Source: Ricinus communis (lineage: Eukaryota; Streptophyta; Magnoliopsida; Malpighiales; Euphorbiaceae). From it: a stretch of DNA of 64,000 nucleotides. Each line of letters begins with the position of its first letter. Position 1 is the first letter of the stretch. A model generated the notes under the pieces. That model saw only the letters and a program-made list of their open reading frames with translations, searched no databases and was not told where the DNA came from. The translations under genes were made by a program, and so were the position numbers. The DNA lies in NCBI RefSeq assembly GCF_019578655.1, contig NC_063260.1:25692888-25756887 (forward strand), given 5' to 3'. Of the stretch, positions 43,756 through 55,677 are shown in pieces.

Positions 43756-46700
43756 TTACTTCTTCATAAGGAGAACCACGGTGTGGGCGGCAATACTTCT
43801 ATTTTCACCTAAGCTGTCAACCTTCTCGTGAGTTTTTGCTTTCAAATTTATAACAGAAGGATCTGCTCCGAGCAGCTCACACAAATTAGATCTGATAGCC
43901 TCCTTGTGTGGGCTAAGTTTTGGTCTTTGGAGGATCAGGGTGGCATCCAAGTTTCCAATATCGTAGCCTGCTTCATGCATGAGTCTTACCTGAAATGGAG
44001 CATATTAGGAAGAGCTCAATGAGTTGCATAAAGCTTCAACTGAATTGCTCGAGAAGATTGCTTTATTATTTCCCAGGTTTCAGCAAACATATTTTGAAGC
44101 AACATTCAGCATGCACATTTTGAAGATGTATGGAATGAGCATCTGAAATATGATGAAAATTTCAACAGGTATGCGTACATTCTAGACATGTATGTGTGAA
44201 GAAAGAGAAGGAAATTAGAGAGATGGTGGAAGATATTTTACAACATATAGCATGTATACCACACTGTGACCAAGACATGCATACAAGAATAACAACACTA
44301 CTAACTTGTAATCAAACCACTAACTCGTAATCTAACATCTAGATGTAGGCGCAAATAAAAAACTGCCTTATCCTGTGAATAAATGGGTGCAATATTGTTT
44401 TTAGTTAACATCTTAGAATGGCATGTCCAGAAGAAATAAATTTAATAAGTTTCACTGCCGAAGGTTTGCTCCAAAACCTTTCAATTTTATGTCAAACGGT
44501 TTCTATTGAGTTGCCATTTCAGCAAAATATCACAGAAGCATTCCTTTTGGATGCTTTGACCTGTTTCATGATATTTGGAATAATTGGTACAACATAAAGC
44601 AACTTTTTGTGTTTAAAGCTAGAACACCCAACATGGTCTTCTCCCTTCGGTGACGAATAACTTAACAAGTCTACCTAATATATTGTGCTATGGTATACTT
44701 TTTGCTCCAAAAACACAAAGCACAGTGGCTACTCTATAGAGATAGGCAAGAGTAAAAGCACATAAGACATACATTTAGCAAGATAATATACAGGATAGCC
44801 CAAATTGAGTTGCTCTACAAACACAAAGTGGGAACATTATAGAGATTGGGCAATCACACAAGAAATATAGACATCCATAACTGTTAAGAGTAGTACTACA
44901 CCACACACATGATTTTGAATGAAATAATACATGAATGAGATGGACGAGAGAAAAAATAGATTTTGACTGAACACTTTTTGCATGGTTATCAAAACAAGTT
45001 CAAGAAAATCAATGAAAACCATTCGTGTCTTTTATTGTGAAATACTTCTGTAAAAATAGATTTTCCGATTGTTTAAGTTCAGTGGTGATCATAGCAATTT
45101 TTCTTATCAGACTCCAAATCCATCTTTCAATTCCAAGTATTTGGACTATTTACCAAACAATGGAACCCATAAATTTTCAGGGATTTCGAAGTCGCTGAAT
45201 TTTTCTAAGTTAACCCTCAAATTTGGAGAAAGCCCAGTGCTTTTTTAATCAAAATACCCTGATCCCAAACATTTAAAGAGCAACTTCTGTTTAACCAGCC
45301 ACAACATTCTGCCACTAGCTAATAGTGCATCTTATGCTTCAGGTAGTATTTCTCTGAAAATAAAGGGATTGCGTGTAAATTACAGAGACATACAAACTAT
45401 AAAAGGACAATAGAAATACATTATATGAATAATATAGAGGATGAACCTAGTTCCATTAAGGGGGGAAACAAATTTTTGGCATCTCTGGATTCAACAGGCC
45501 ACTACACAAGAGAATTTGTGTACCTATATTGCATGCTGTGGAAAGAGCCTATCCCTGATATGTAAAAGTCAAAACTCGAAGAAGTAATATTAAGATTTAC
45601 TTAGTTAAAACTTCTCTACTGTTTTCGCCCATGTTCAATAAACAGAAACATGCTAGAATCTAAGCAAAGCTCTAGCAAAAGCAGATTATCGACATCCACA
45701 ATATCTAAATAAAAGATGATGAGCTACGAGCGACTTTTTGACAAGCACTTTTGAACCATCTGTTATTTTTGGAACGCCAGATAAATTACTCAAACACGTA
45801 CTACTTACTACTCCTGAACTCATTCAGACTAGACAGGTTTTATCACCATCAACTAGGAACCACCATTATTTTAAGTATTTGTCTTTAATAAAGCATGATA
45901 TGGCTTAATTCATTGTAGCATATAACTCTCTATCTAGAATACCAGGGAGAGTACTTATTTTTGTGATAGTAAACGATCTGGTTATCTTAATTAAATTATC
46001 TAGACTATCAAATTAGATCTCAACAGTAATTCCCTACTATCAAACAAGATATAGATTGACATACACATAAGCAAATAAAGAACAAAGAGAAAGTTTAGAA
46101 AGACTCACAGCTTCTTTAATAAAAACAGATGACGGTGCTCCCTTCCACTTAGGATCAGAATCGGGGAATATCTGCCCAATATCTGGCAGCCCAAGTGCAC
46201 CTAATATTGCATCCACAACACAGTGCAATAACACATCCCCTGCAAAACAAAACAAAATAACGCGTCAATCAAAAACAAAATTTTAACAAATTGACTCCTA
46301 ATTGGTCTCTGCAGAAACTTATACAAAGAAATAACCAAAACCCAGATTTGAATTTACACTACAAATTGGGTATTTATTCAAATCAATTATGAAATCAAAA
46401 CAAAAAGAACAAAGAAAAGAAGTTACCATCAGAATGAGCTTCACAGCCTCTTTCATGAGGGATATTAATTCCACCAATAATCAAAGGGTAGCCGGGCTCT
46501 AACCTATGGAGATCAAACCCATGACCCACTCTAAAAGGCAAAGACTTTGGTCCTTTACTAGAAGTTGTGGGTCCATCTACTTGAACAGCAGTGTTTCCAG
46601 CAACAGCTGATATGGAAAGTCTGGTACTTGTTCTTAGAGAAAGCGGAAAGGTAGTACCTTTAGCATTTCTAGGCTTCAAAGGAAGAGAAAGAACCTTGTT

Positions 46701-46766
46701 ATTATTGTTATTGGTGATTTTACTGGTAGTGATTGGTGAATAAGAGGTGCACAGGTGAGTGGCCAT
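43756..46766 (-). CDS. ISPF: 2-C-methyl-D-erythritol 2,4-cyclodiphosphate synthase, chloroplastic
   Basis: Catalyses cyclisation of CDP-methylerythritol 2-phosphate to methylerythritol cyclodiphosphate in the plastid MEP isoprenoid pathway. Three exons on the minus strand: 46766-46427, 46239-46109 and 43989-43756. They total 705 nt (234 aa plus stop). The N-terminal 70-75 residues are Ser/Thr/Asn-rich with few acids, like a plastid transit peptide. The mature part begins near [12 protein letters not shown]. The zinc ligands are D85, H87 (FDLH) and H119 (DGDVLLH); these sit at a constant offset of 77 from E. coli IspF D8, H10 and H42. The [11 protein letters not shown] and LKAKTHEKV segments are also typical. 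Intron 2 is long (43990-46108, 2,119 bp) and holds no recognised gene. Confidence 0.96.
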
Positions 46767-48302
46767 GGCTTTTCTGTTTTTGCTGCAGAGAGAAAGCTGT
46801 GTTTTTCTTTTTTTTTGTGTGTATTGTGTTTAGTTTCTTCGTCTCTGTTTATTTATGCTTATTGCGCAAAAATCTGGTTCATAAGTTGGGTTGATGAATG
46901 TTGATGGCTTTTTTGTATTCTTTCTGATCTTTTTACATGTTTCTTCAATAGTTCTATTTTTCTATATTTTTGGTAATGTACAACATGGCCAAACATAGAG
47001 TACTAGTTTATGTTGCAGAGATATGGGCATTCTCAATTCGATAAAACTAGAAGAAAAATAGAAAATGATCAAACGGGGACAGCTAGTCTGTTGGATAAAC
47101 TAAAGATTTGGCTGCTAAACCTGCCATCCATAGTCAACAATATACAGTGCGCAGAAACATTAGTTTATTTGGAGGCTGCACTATTTAGTAGCCCATGTAA
47201 TATTTTTTTAGCAACTAAAGACTAAAATCTAATAAGTATTATATTTAATGAAAGAAAATTATTAAATGCATTCTGCGGTGGAATTCAAAGCAGATTGTGC
47301 TCTTGATCCTTGTCAACAAAAGGCAGCTATGCTTAAAAATTTCGTAACTCATGTGCTTTCTTTTTCCTCTTCTTTTCTAATGGTTTCCCCTAAGTTTCAT
47401 TCTCAAACATTTAAGGCTTAAGACACTTCAGCAGTTCAATGAATCAAATTAATTATTTTAAACCAGTTGATATAAAAATAACGCTTAAATAGTTAGGCTA
47501 TTATTTCATAATATGTATCAATTAATTTGTTTGAATATTTAATATTTCTTCAATAGAAAATTATACTTAATTTAGTTTAAGTGCAAAATTATTTTGATAA
47601 ATTGAATTCCTATTTTCCAGGGAAAAATCGTTACGGCACAAATATTTATCCCGTCATTCCTAGTATATTCTCTTGGTGGCCTCAACCAATTATTCTTGGA
47701 AAATGCTTGATACCGATACCTCTTTGTTTGTACCCTGTTTCTTATCTTTATAGCAATCAAGCTCGGCAGCAATCAGGTTTCGTAACACTAGTCAAAAATA
47801 ACCTTTGAGTTTCATAAATTTTATTGTCCACTTTGCTTACCAAATGTTTCTTTGTTGACTTAAAACAGCTCAGGTAGCATCCACATTTTCTGACCAATAT
47901 CAGAAATCGCTCTATTTACGTGACTTGGCCAATCCAGCAACACAGGCTTCCTCTTGACCGGGGAGCAGTTCATGAAGCCTGAAATGCCTGGCAACATGTT
48001 CATGAAAAATAAAGCTGAAACTAGCTTTAAACAAGCATTTGCCGTACAAAAAAAGAGGCATAGCAACTGCCATGTTTTCCACCCATATCGAACAAAATGG
48101 AACAGGTAAAGCATAACCAATCATCTCACTCTTTTTGATGTAAGATTTGTGCACACAAATCTACATGTACCGATCCTAAGTTCAGAGCAGCAACAGGCAA
48201 GGAAGTCCTTTTCACTGGACGAAATGACAAATTTGGCATCACATGACAGGACTTGTATTTACATTGACAACCAGCATGATTGACATCCAACAGTAACAAA
48301 AT
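46767..48302. other. Intergenic region between DDA1 and ISPF, no gene seen
   Basis: It holds the ISPF 5' region and the DDA1 3' region; both genes are on the minus strand. Overlapping minus-strand frames at about 47860-48154 lie directly after the DDA1 stop and are most simply 3'UTR. No conserved protein is recognised. Confidence 0.55.
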
Positions 48303-51300
48303 TTAGCATGAGGTAGAAGCCCTAGGCTGCTTGCATCCATGCTCCGGTATTAGATTTTCAGAGGCAGCTCTTTTTGTTCTCAACTGCATAGAGAAAAAAT
48401 ACCAATATGAAGCTAGAAGTATGTGTAGCAATCAGATAAAGCAAATGCTATATCTGAATTATGTGACATTGTGTATCATTAACCAACCTTCTCTTCAGCT
48501 CGCTCATAGAAGTTTCTCAGAAGGATATTTTTGGCTTCAGTAGTTATCACTGCCAATTTTCAAACAAATGAATCACAAAATTTTCTTTTGATCATTCAAT
48601 ACCATAAACTGTATTATAATATCAGAAAAACAGAAGCTAGGAAAGTTCAGCTGATTAAACTTGCTTAAAATTTAAAATCTAGACACCAACCCTGTAGTAC
48701 AAGCTTTTCAAAATGTCCCTAAAATATCAACAGTGAAAAACACTAATTAAGACCCATAAACATTTTATGCAATTTCTGGCTGAAATCGGGGATGGCAAGC
48801 AACTTATGGAGGCAAAAGGCAAGCAGTATCAGATGTATGTGAATCCAACATTGATCTCAAAGTCCATCCCTCTAGCATCAAATATATGTGAATCCAACAT
48901 TGATCTCAAAGTCCATCCCCCTAGCACTAAATATATGTGAATCCAAGGGCTCTATCCAGCAATGAATATGTGTGAACCCAACATTGATTTCAAAATTATC
49001 CACCCCCTAGCATAAAACTGAATGCATGTCACTCATATTTAAATGTTAGACAATAGCCCTTACCAATTCATGGATATAGAATAATCACAAAGTGACATTG
49101 GGTCATCGGAATAATTTCCTGATCCCAAGTCCCACTCTCACATCAATTTAATTTAGGAAAAGCATTCCATATGTAGTTAGTTAACACTTAACAGCATTTT
49201 TTCTTTACTCTTTCAAACTTGAATAGCTTGGATCATTTTTCAGCAGTACCTAGGTCTTGAGGTCTTGAGGAGTTAGACTAGACTCTAGAGGAGCTCAACA
49301 TCATGTCCTCACGCATGGTTGTCAGACTCAATCTCTCTACTCTGATCATGCAAATATATTCTTGTTTATCCTAGATTTTTGCATTTTAGTACACTTTCTT
49401 AGTCCAAGGAGGTTTTTCTTTCCCATTCTTTATTCTGTTGTACTAGAGCATTTTGTTTTGAACAACTTAACTCTTATCCAAGAAAATAATAGGAAGAGCA
49501 GAAGCATCTCCGAATAGCATGAGTAAGCTTAAGAAAGAAGTTAACAGGTAGATGAAATTGCAAAGGCTGGCATTTAGCAGAGACAAGCATACGTCACACA
49601 CAACACCAGAAACAAAACACATTTACACACTCATGTATGATTAAATCACAGGATAACAACTAGTTCCAGCATTCAAAGAATCACACACCAACTAATTCTT
49701 ACCTTGATCGGGTGGTGGAAGAGTCCGGCTATGAGTTGGATGATAAGTAGCAGGAGTCATTTTCTACAGAAAGGCATGAAAAAAAATTACGATTCCAGAT
49801 AAGGATGGAGATGCATATGAATTGCAGAACAAGAACTACAACTGATAATTTGACAAGAAGCACTTTTGCACTCAATATTAATGAACAGATAAACATTTTG
49901 AATTGGGAAACTAGGTAAAATATTTTTAGTCTCACAGTATAATGTTCATCACAGAAGACATATATCCTAACCATAATAAATCTAAAGCAAGAGGTGGAAC
50001 TTTAACCGAGCCTAATAGCACATCAATCTCTTCTTGGAGCTTGGTAGTACATTGCAGAACAGAGCTAAACAAGGTCAACTAGAGAAGAAATATTTCATAC
50101 ACAAGAGGATATATCGAGTCTTAAAGGTGACATTCAATTTAGAGACTTCTTAACTGATAGGCAACATCAATTCTAATCGTCACCATCAATGCCAGCTATG
50201 TAACCCTTGAGACATAGAACAGTAATACAATTTATCCAGTGCAAAAATAGAAGTAGAAGCATGTCTATGAATTCTGCTTCGAAAAGAAACTTTCAGTTTT
50301 GTGCATGTATGCTATTATGGCAGCATTGTGCATTATGATATTCATGTTGGACATTTGATATTCTGGCATCACTATTTATTTTTCAACTCAGTGAGCAAAC
50401 TGCCAAATGCATTCTAGTTTGTTTCCCAAAAACACATATTCTAAACGACTATTGGTTTAAATATTTACAGTAGAGCTAATGATTTGTAGGCTGGTTAAAG
50501 TTTGTTTCTTAAGCAAACTTATTTCCATATGAAAACACATCAATTGGGTGAAATAAATTAGGAGCAACCAATAGAAACAACTGGACGGCAGAAGAAATAA
50601 TAGGATGGGGGAAGCAAAGAAATAGTGGCAGATATTTTTCTATGTCATCTCATTTACATCCTCACTTTTTATGCTAAATGAAAGAACTGTCACAAACTAA
50701 TCCATTTGGCTAATTATTAATTGGCAGTTCAAGCCTACTGAGACGGCATACATAATGCAGCCTAATTTTCTAGCTTTTCAAAAGCAACATACTCATAAAG
50801 AAAGGCAAGTCAATCCTCAACATTGGATGTATGTACTATTACGGCCTGATTTCTGCTACATTTCATTTTCATCAATATGAATTGCCATTACATACACTTG
50901 GAACTTTCCGACTATAACTCAATTAAGCTATTCCCTGACCCCAATTCTGTGGGGTTAGCAAAGTGATCATTTCCCAGCAGTTAGGAACTAGTTAAAGGAC
51001 ATATCACCTTAGCACTATGACCATTGACATAATACCATATCATCAACTAGTAACTACGTCTCATAATGCAGATAATATAGGGATAATAAATCTTAAACAG
51101 CCAAAACTATTATGGTTTTAATCTATAGCATGAATCTACAAATATTTGGGAAACATACAAATTTTACTAAACATTTGCATAAGCTGAACCAACAATAAAC
51201 AGAAGGCCAAAGAATTTGCTAATCAAAACGCATCAACATGCATACATTAGAGAGTAAACCCAGAAACAAAATCAAAAAAAAGAAAAAACGAAAAAAGGAT

Positions 51301-51555
51301 GCAATCTTTTTACCACTATTGAGCTCAAGCAAACCCCATATAGTAGGATCATTAAACAAAAATGAAAACTTTACAATATAATAACAATTAAAAAAGATAG
51401 ATAACAAATTGGGTTGGATTAAAAAGGAAAAAAAAAGAAAAAAAAAAGAGGCATAAGGATAATATACTTACAGAAGGATTAGAAGGATCAGTCGGTCTAA
51501 GTTGGGTAAAGTTGTGAGGGTCAAAAGACGGCCAGTCACCCAGCAGAGAGCTCAT
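48303..51555 (-). CDS. DDA1: DET1- and DDB1-associated protein 1
   Basis: A small subunit of the COP10-DET1-DDB1 complex that works with CUL4 E3 ubiquitin ligases in light and ABA signalling, in the nucleus. Four exons on the minus strand: 51555-51472, 49763-49703, 48549-48488 and 48383-48303. They give 288 nt (95 aa plus stop). All exons are too small to show as large open frames, so the gene was found by reading splice sites. The protein starts [16 protein letters not shown] and contains [20 protein letters not shown]. It continues [20 protein letters not shown] and ends KQPRASTSC. The Pro-rich ..YHPT..LPPPDQVI(T)TE..NILLR pattern is shared with animal DDA1. Introns are 1,708, 1,153 and 104 bp. 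Confidence 0.93.
48841..49012. repeat. 49-bp tandem repeats in DDA1 intron 2
   Basis: Two near-identical 49-bp units at 48841-48889 and 48890-48938, each starting GAATCCAACATTGATCTCAA. A shortened unit (48939-48973) and a diverged unit (48974 to about 49012) follow. Intronic, with no coding meaning. Confidence 0.85.
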
Positions 51556-53057
51556 TGACTGCGAGATTTTGATTCTGAAAGAGAGAGATTCGGAATTAGG
51601 AGAGAGAGCGAGAAAAATGGAACCTGTAATGGTTAATGCCCGACCCCGATTGTAGAACCAGTCTTGACAAGGTTTGCATGATAATATTCGGTTTATAAAC
51701 TACCTTGTTTATCCAAATTGGCACTTAATCAAAGTTGGGAGATTTTACGGCTATTCCATATTTAGTAAAAAATAAATTTGTATACTTGATAATCAGCAAT
51801 TCTATTATCTCTTTTTTTTTTTTTATATATATAATTGAAATTCGGGATTAACCCAAAAGAATTCTATTATCTCATTAATAACATAAAAGAATTATATTGC
51901 TAATACTAAAAACAAAATAGATAAAGTAGGCATCTTATGGAAATGGTGTATATCTTTTGTGCAAATAAAATAGTAATAATATTACATTTTTAGTAATAAT
52001 ATTAATAATAATTGACTTTTAGTTTATATAAATATTTTAGATAATATCATTAATTTTTACAAATTCTTTTCAAAAATTCTTTTTATTAAAATTTTGATAA
52101 AAAATATAATATTTAAATAAAAATATTTTAATTATTTATAAAATTAAATTAAAAAAAGAATAATTGAATTTAGGATGAAAATAGAATTTATCTTTACTTT
52201 TATTTAAACAAAAATAGTATTATATTTATTGCTTTGTTTGTTTTGTAGAAAGTATTTATTAAGAAATAATTTTTATCTTTCCGAAAAATAAATCTATATT
52301 TTTTTTTGTATTTGATATATTCAAAAAATAATCAACAAATAATATTTTTCTAATTAAATAAAAAATTAACTAATTTTAGGATTTTTTTTCCTCTTTAGAA
52401 AAGAAAAGTTATTTTTTTTTAAATTTATAAAATTATTAATAAATTTAATTATCAATTAAATTTTAAATTTTACAGTAAATAAATTATATCTATTAATTTA
52501 TCAATCATATGCAGTTTTTTAACCATTATCGGATAATCATAAAAAGATAGAATTAGTATTTATATTTAATAAATTATATTGTAATTATAAAATTAAAAGT
52601 TTAATAATCTTAAATACTTTAATAAAACCTGAATTAAGTGATATTTTTTAAACATTTCGAATAATAAAATATAATTTATACGTGAATTTTGTATGTAAAC
52701 AAGTAATAAAAATAAGATATATTCTCAAATTTAAAGGGCTTTATGAAAATAAGTTGTTTTTCAAGCTTTTTGTTTATTTAGTTTTAATGAAAAACTATAT
52801 TCTAAATTTTATGGTTGAAGATTTTCCTCAATATCATTACATTAAAATTCTTGAGTATCTTATTTTCTTAATAAGTTAGTAATTGAACGTAAGCCGTATA
52901 TCATATAAAAGAATTAATACTTTTTTGAAAATTTTTAAAATTTAAATTATTAATTAAACAGTAAATAAATATTAGATTTTCAATAGATTCAAATTAACCT
53001 TATATTTTTAGATACTTATAAAAAAAGAAAAAGAAAAAAGTTATTAGTCATGAATGG
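51556..53057. other. DDA1 upstream region and AT-rich spacer, no gene seen
   Basis: The first 100 bp or so hold the DDA1 5'UTR and proximal promoter (GAGA-rich on the minus strand as CTCTCT). From about 51780 to 53040 the sequence is extremely AT-rich and looks like decayed repeat DNA. Confidence 0.55.
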
Positions 53058-53066
53058 TTAAATCAA

Positions 53067-53365
53067 GGGAAACGATCTCAGATACCTCAACTTTTAACCA
53101 TTTTCACAAATCTACCCTCACCTTTAAAACGTATCAATTTGGTCCACCATGTTTGCATCTTGTATCATTCCTACCCACCCGTGTTTTGGCGTGTGCCAGT
53201 AATGACATGGCGTCCACATGTGGCTCCACATGTTCGTCTACGTGGCTGAGCATAATGAAGGACCTAAAAACTCACCGTTTCGTCCTAACATTTTCCCAAT
53301 TCTTTTCCCCCAATTTTTTCCTCGATGAAATCCCCAATTCAGTATTCTAGGGTTTCTAATTTCGG
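53067..53365 (+). repeat. MULE 2 left terminal inverted repeat
   Basis: Reverse-complement partner of 60490-60773. A 98-codon open frame runs through it, and a mirrored 81-codon frame runs through the other end. Both merely reflect the repeat. Confidence 0.9.
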
Positions 53366-55677
53366 TTTTCTTATTTCTCTCATGGCAAGTCTAAATAGAA
53401 GGGGCATCGTCAAGATCTTCTATTGTCAACAATTGATAGTATTTATGTGGGAGTGAAGTAGCATTTTATGAATTTGAGAGACCAGCGAAGTTGATGATAT
53501 GAAGGAGAACGAAAAATTTCGGGTGTATGTGACGAGGTTGCTCTTACATTGGGGTAAGCTTTGTTAGCAATGTTAGGGTTTAGTTGTTTTATTTTAAAAG
53601 ATTGAATAATGTATGATGATTTCGTTTCAATTTGGTCATGTAGGGGTTAAACTGTGTTTTGTTTAGCTGTCATGACGATTGGGTGAATGAGAAGAAATTT
53701 GGCAATTGGGGCGGAGTTGTGCTCTTACACTGACGATTGTACAAAATGTGAAGGAACATTTGATGCTTTTCAAGTTCGGTTTCTGTGGTATGGTTGAACA
53801 TTGTAATGAATGATTGTGAAGCTGGAAAAGTCATGACAGAGAAGTTTGATGTTTGATGTTTGATGATCAGTTTGTGCTTGTTTTTGCCAGACAGGAGTTG
53901 CATTGCCAAACAGGCTTTATAGTTGATGTAGCAAGGTGTAGGATTTGGTTTTGTAGTAGATGGGTAGGTTGAATCTTGTAATCAATGGTGAATTGTATTA
54001 CTAACTTTTATAATTGATTATGCAATGAAGCTTTTATTTTTCTGTTAAGATATTTTGCATGTATTCCTTTTGACTTTGATGAAGTAAAATGAACCTATAG
54101 TTAATATGACAAATTCACATTTGGACAGATAAAATAGGCATTAAACAGCCTTTTAACATTACTGTAATATACAATCCTTATAAAAATCATGAGGTACATT
54201 AAATATATGTCTTAGAAAAGACAAACACATAAAACAATACATTTGAAGGCAAACTAATTGATATGGTCCAAATGATAGTTTTGTTCCATGCAACTTTATA
54301 AGCTCTAACAAAAACACAGTACTGCAACTTCTCTAAGGAAACTTTTTAAACTTCTGCATTGGCTTTGGCAAAACATGTTGCCCTTCTTGAATCACCAATT
54401 CTGCATTGTTACTAGTCTTTGTCTTTGTAGGTACCAACTTCTGTTTGCCTTTGGAACTAGCTACCACCTTCTCTTTTGCCTTTGTAGCTGTTGAAGTTTG
54501 GCTACAAACTTTCACACTTTGTACATGAGTAGATGTAGTTGATCTTTAGGTATCAGACCTCTTTCTGGATTGCCTTACTGCTGTTGCTGTTTCTGTATAA
54601 CCACTAACAGTACTCACATTCCTTTCCCCTGGCATCTGCATTATGACATTTTATATTTAGAACATGAAACATATGAAAATACATAAAATTAGAGATTCAC
54701 ATATGACATATTGAGTACGTACTCTTAAATACATATTACCAGTCTCTGTGGATATGTGCAGGCCATATCCTTTTCTAGCTTGCAGTACAACAACACATAA
54801 CTCATAAGATTACTAAGTATAATTCACACAGAACTAAGTTATGAACAATACATGAATTCTTTCTTTAGCAATTATTCTCTTATCATATGGTGGTCTGGAT
54901 TGTGAAGGACCAGCTTCTACATTTTCAATTGTAGTCTAATTTGGTACATCAATATTTATAACATTACTTGTAGGAGCTGGTGGGCATCTACTTCTCCTTC
55001 TGCTTCTCTGTTACAAGTAGAAAATTCAAGAATGAACATACTACTTAATTTGTGATATGACAGCTCTAATAAAAAAATTATACCTGATTGTCTATAATAT
55101 CTTTAGATGCAGGTGGATTATTCTTTCTTGAGCACCCTCTTTTATTGTGTCCATATGCATAGCAAATTCTACACTGCATCCTTATTCCATTTCTACTTAA
55201 TTTGTTTGGATCCCTTTCTTTTTCATCAACAGCTTTCTTTCTGTTCACCTTAGGTCTTCTTGGCATCTTTTTGAATGGTGGTGGATGCACTGGTGCCTTA
55301 GTGATCTCATGCCACATCTTCTGGCCATTTAATGGTTCTAGGGCATATTGATGGGCTTGTAAGTACATGTCCTTCTTGTAGCATTCCTCAACATAGTCAT
55401 CCACATTCTGCCTCAACCAATGAATAATGGAAATTGCATGAATGCAAGGAATACCAGTCAGTTGCCAAGCTCTGCATGTGCAACTCTTGTCTAGCAGAGA
55501 CACCACAAACTGATCATCAAACATTTTAACCTGAAATTTGTCATTCAAAGCTGCATTTGGTATAAAGAATCTGGTTTCCCACTTTAACTTCTCAATCTTC
55601 TTTCTAATCCTTGGGCACAATTCATCCATATTATTTTTCACCATGTCATACTTCATTTTAATCCTTTCCATCAAAGC

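Noticed and set aside
47860..48154. Two overlapping minus-strand frames after DDA1
   Set aside because: No homology and overlapping frames; most likely DDA1 3'UTR.
53054..53350. 98-codon frame, with a mirrored frame at 60465-60710
   Set aside because: Both are readings of the MULE 2 terminal inverted repeats, not genes.
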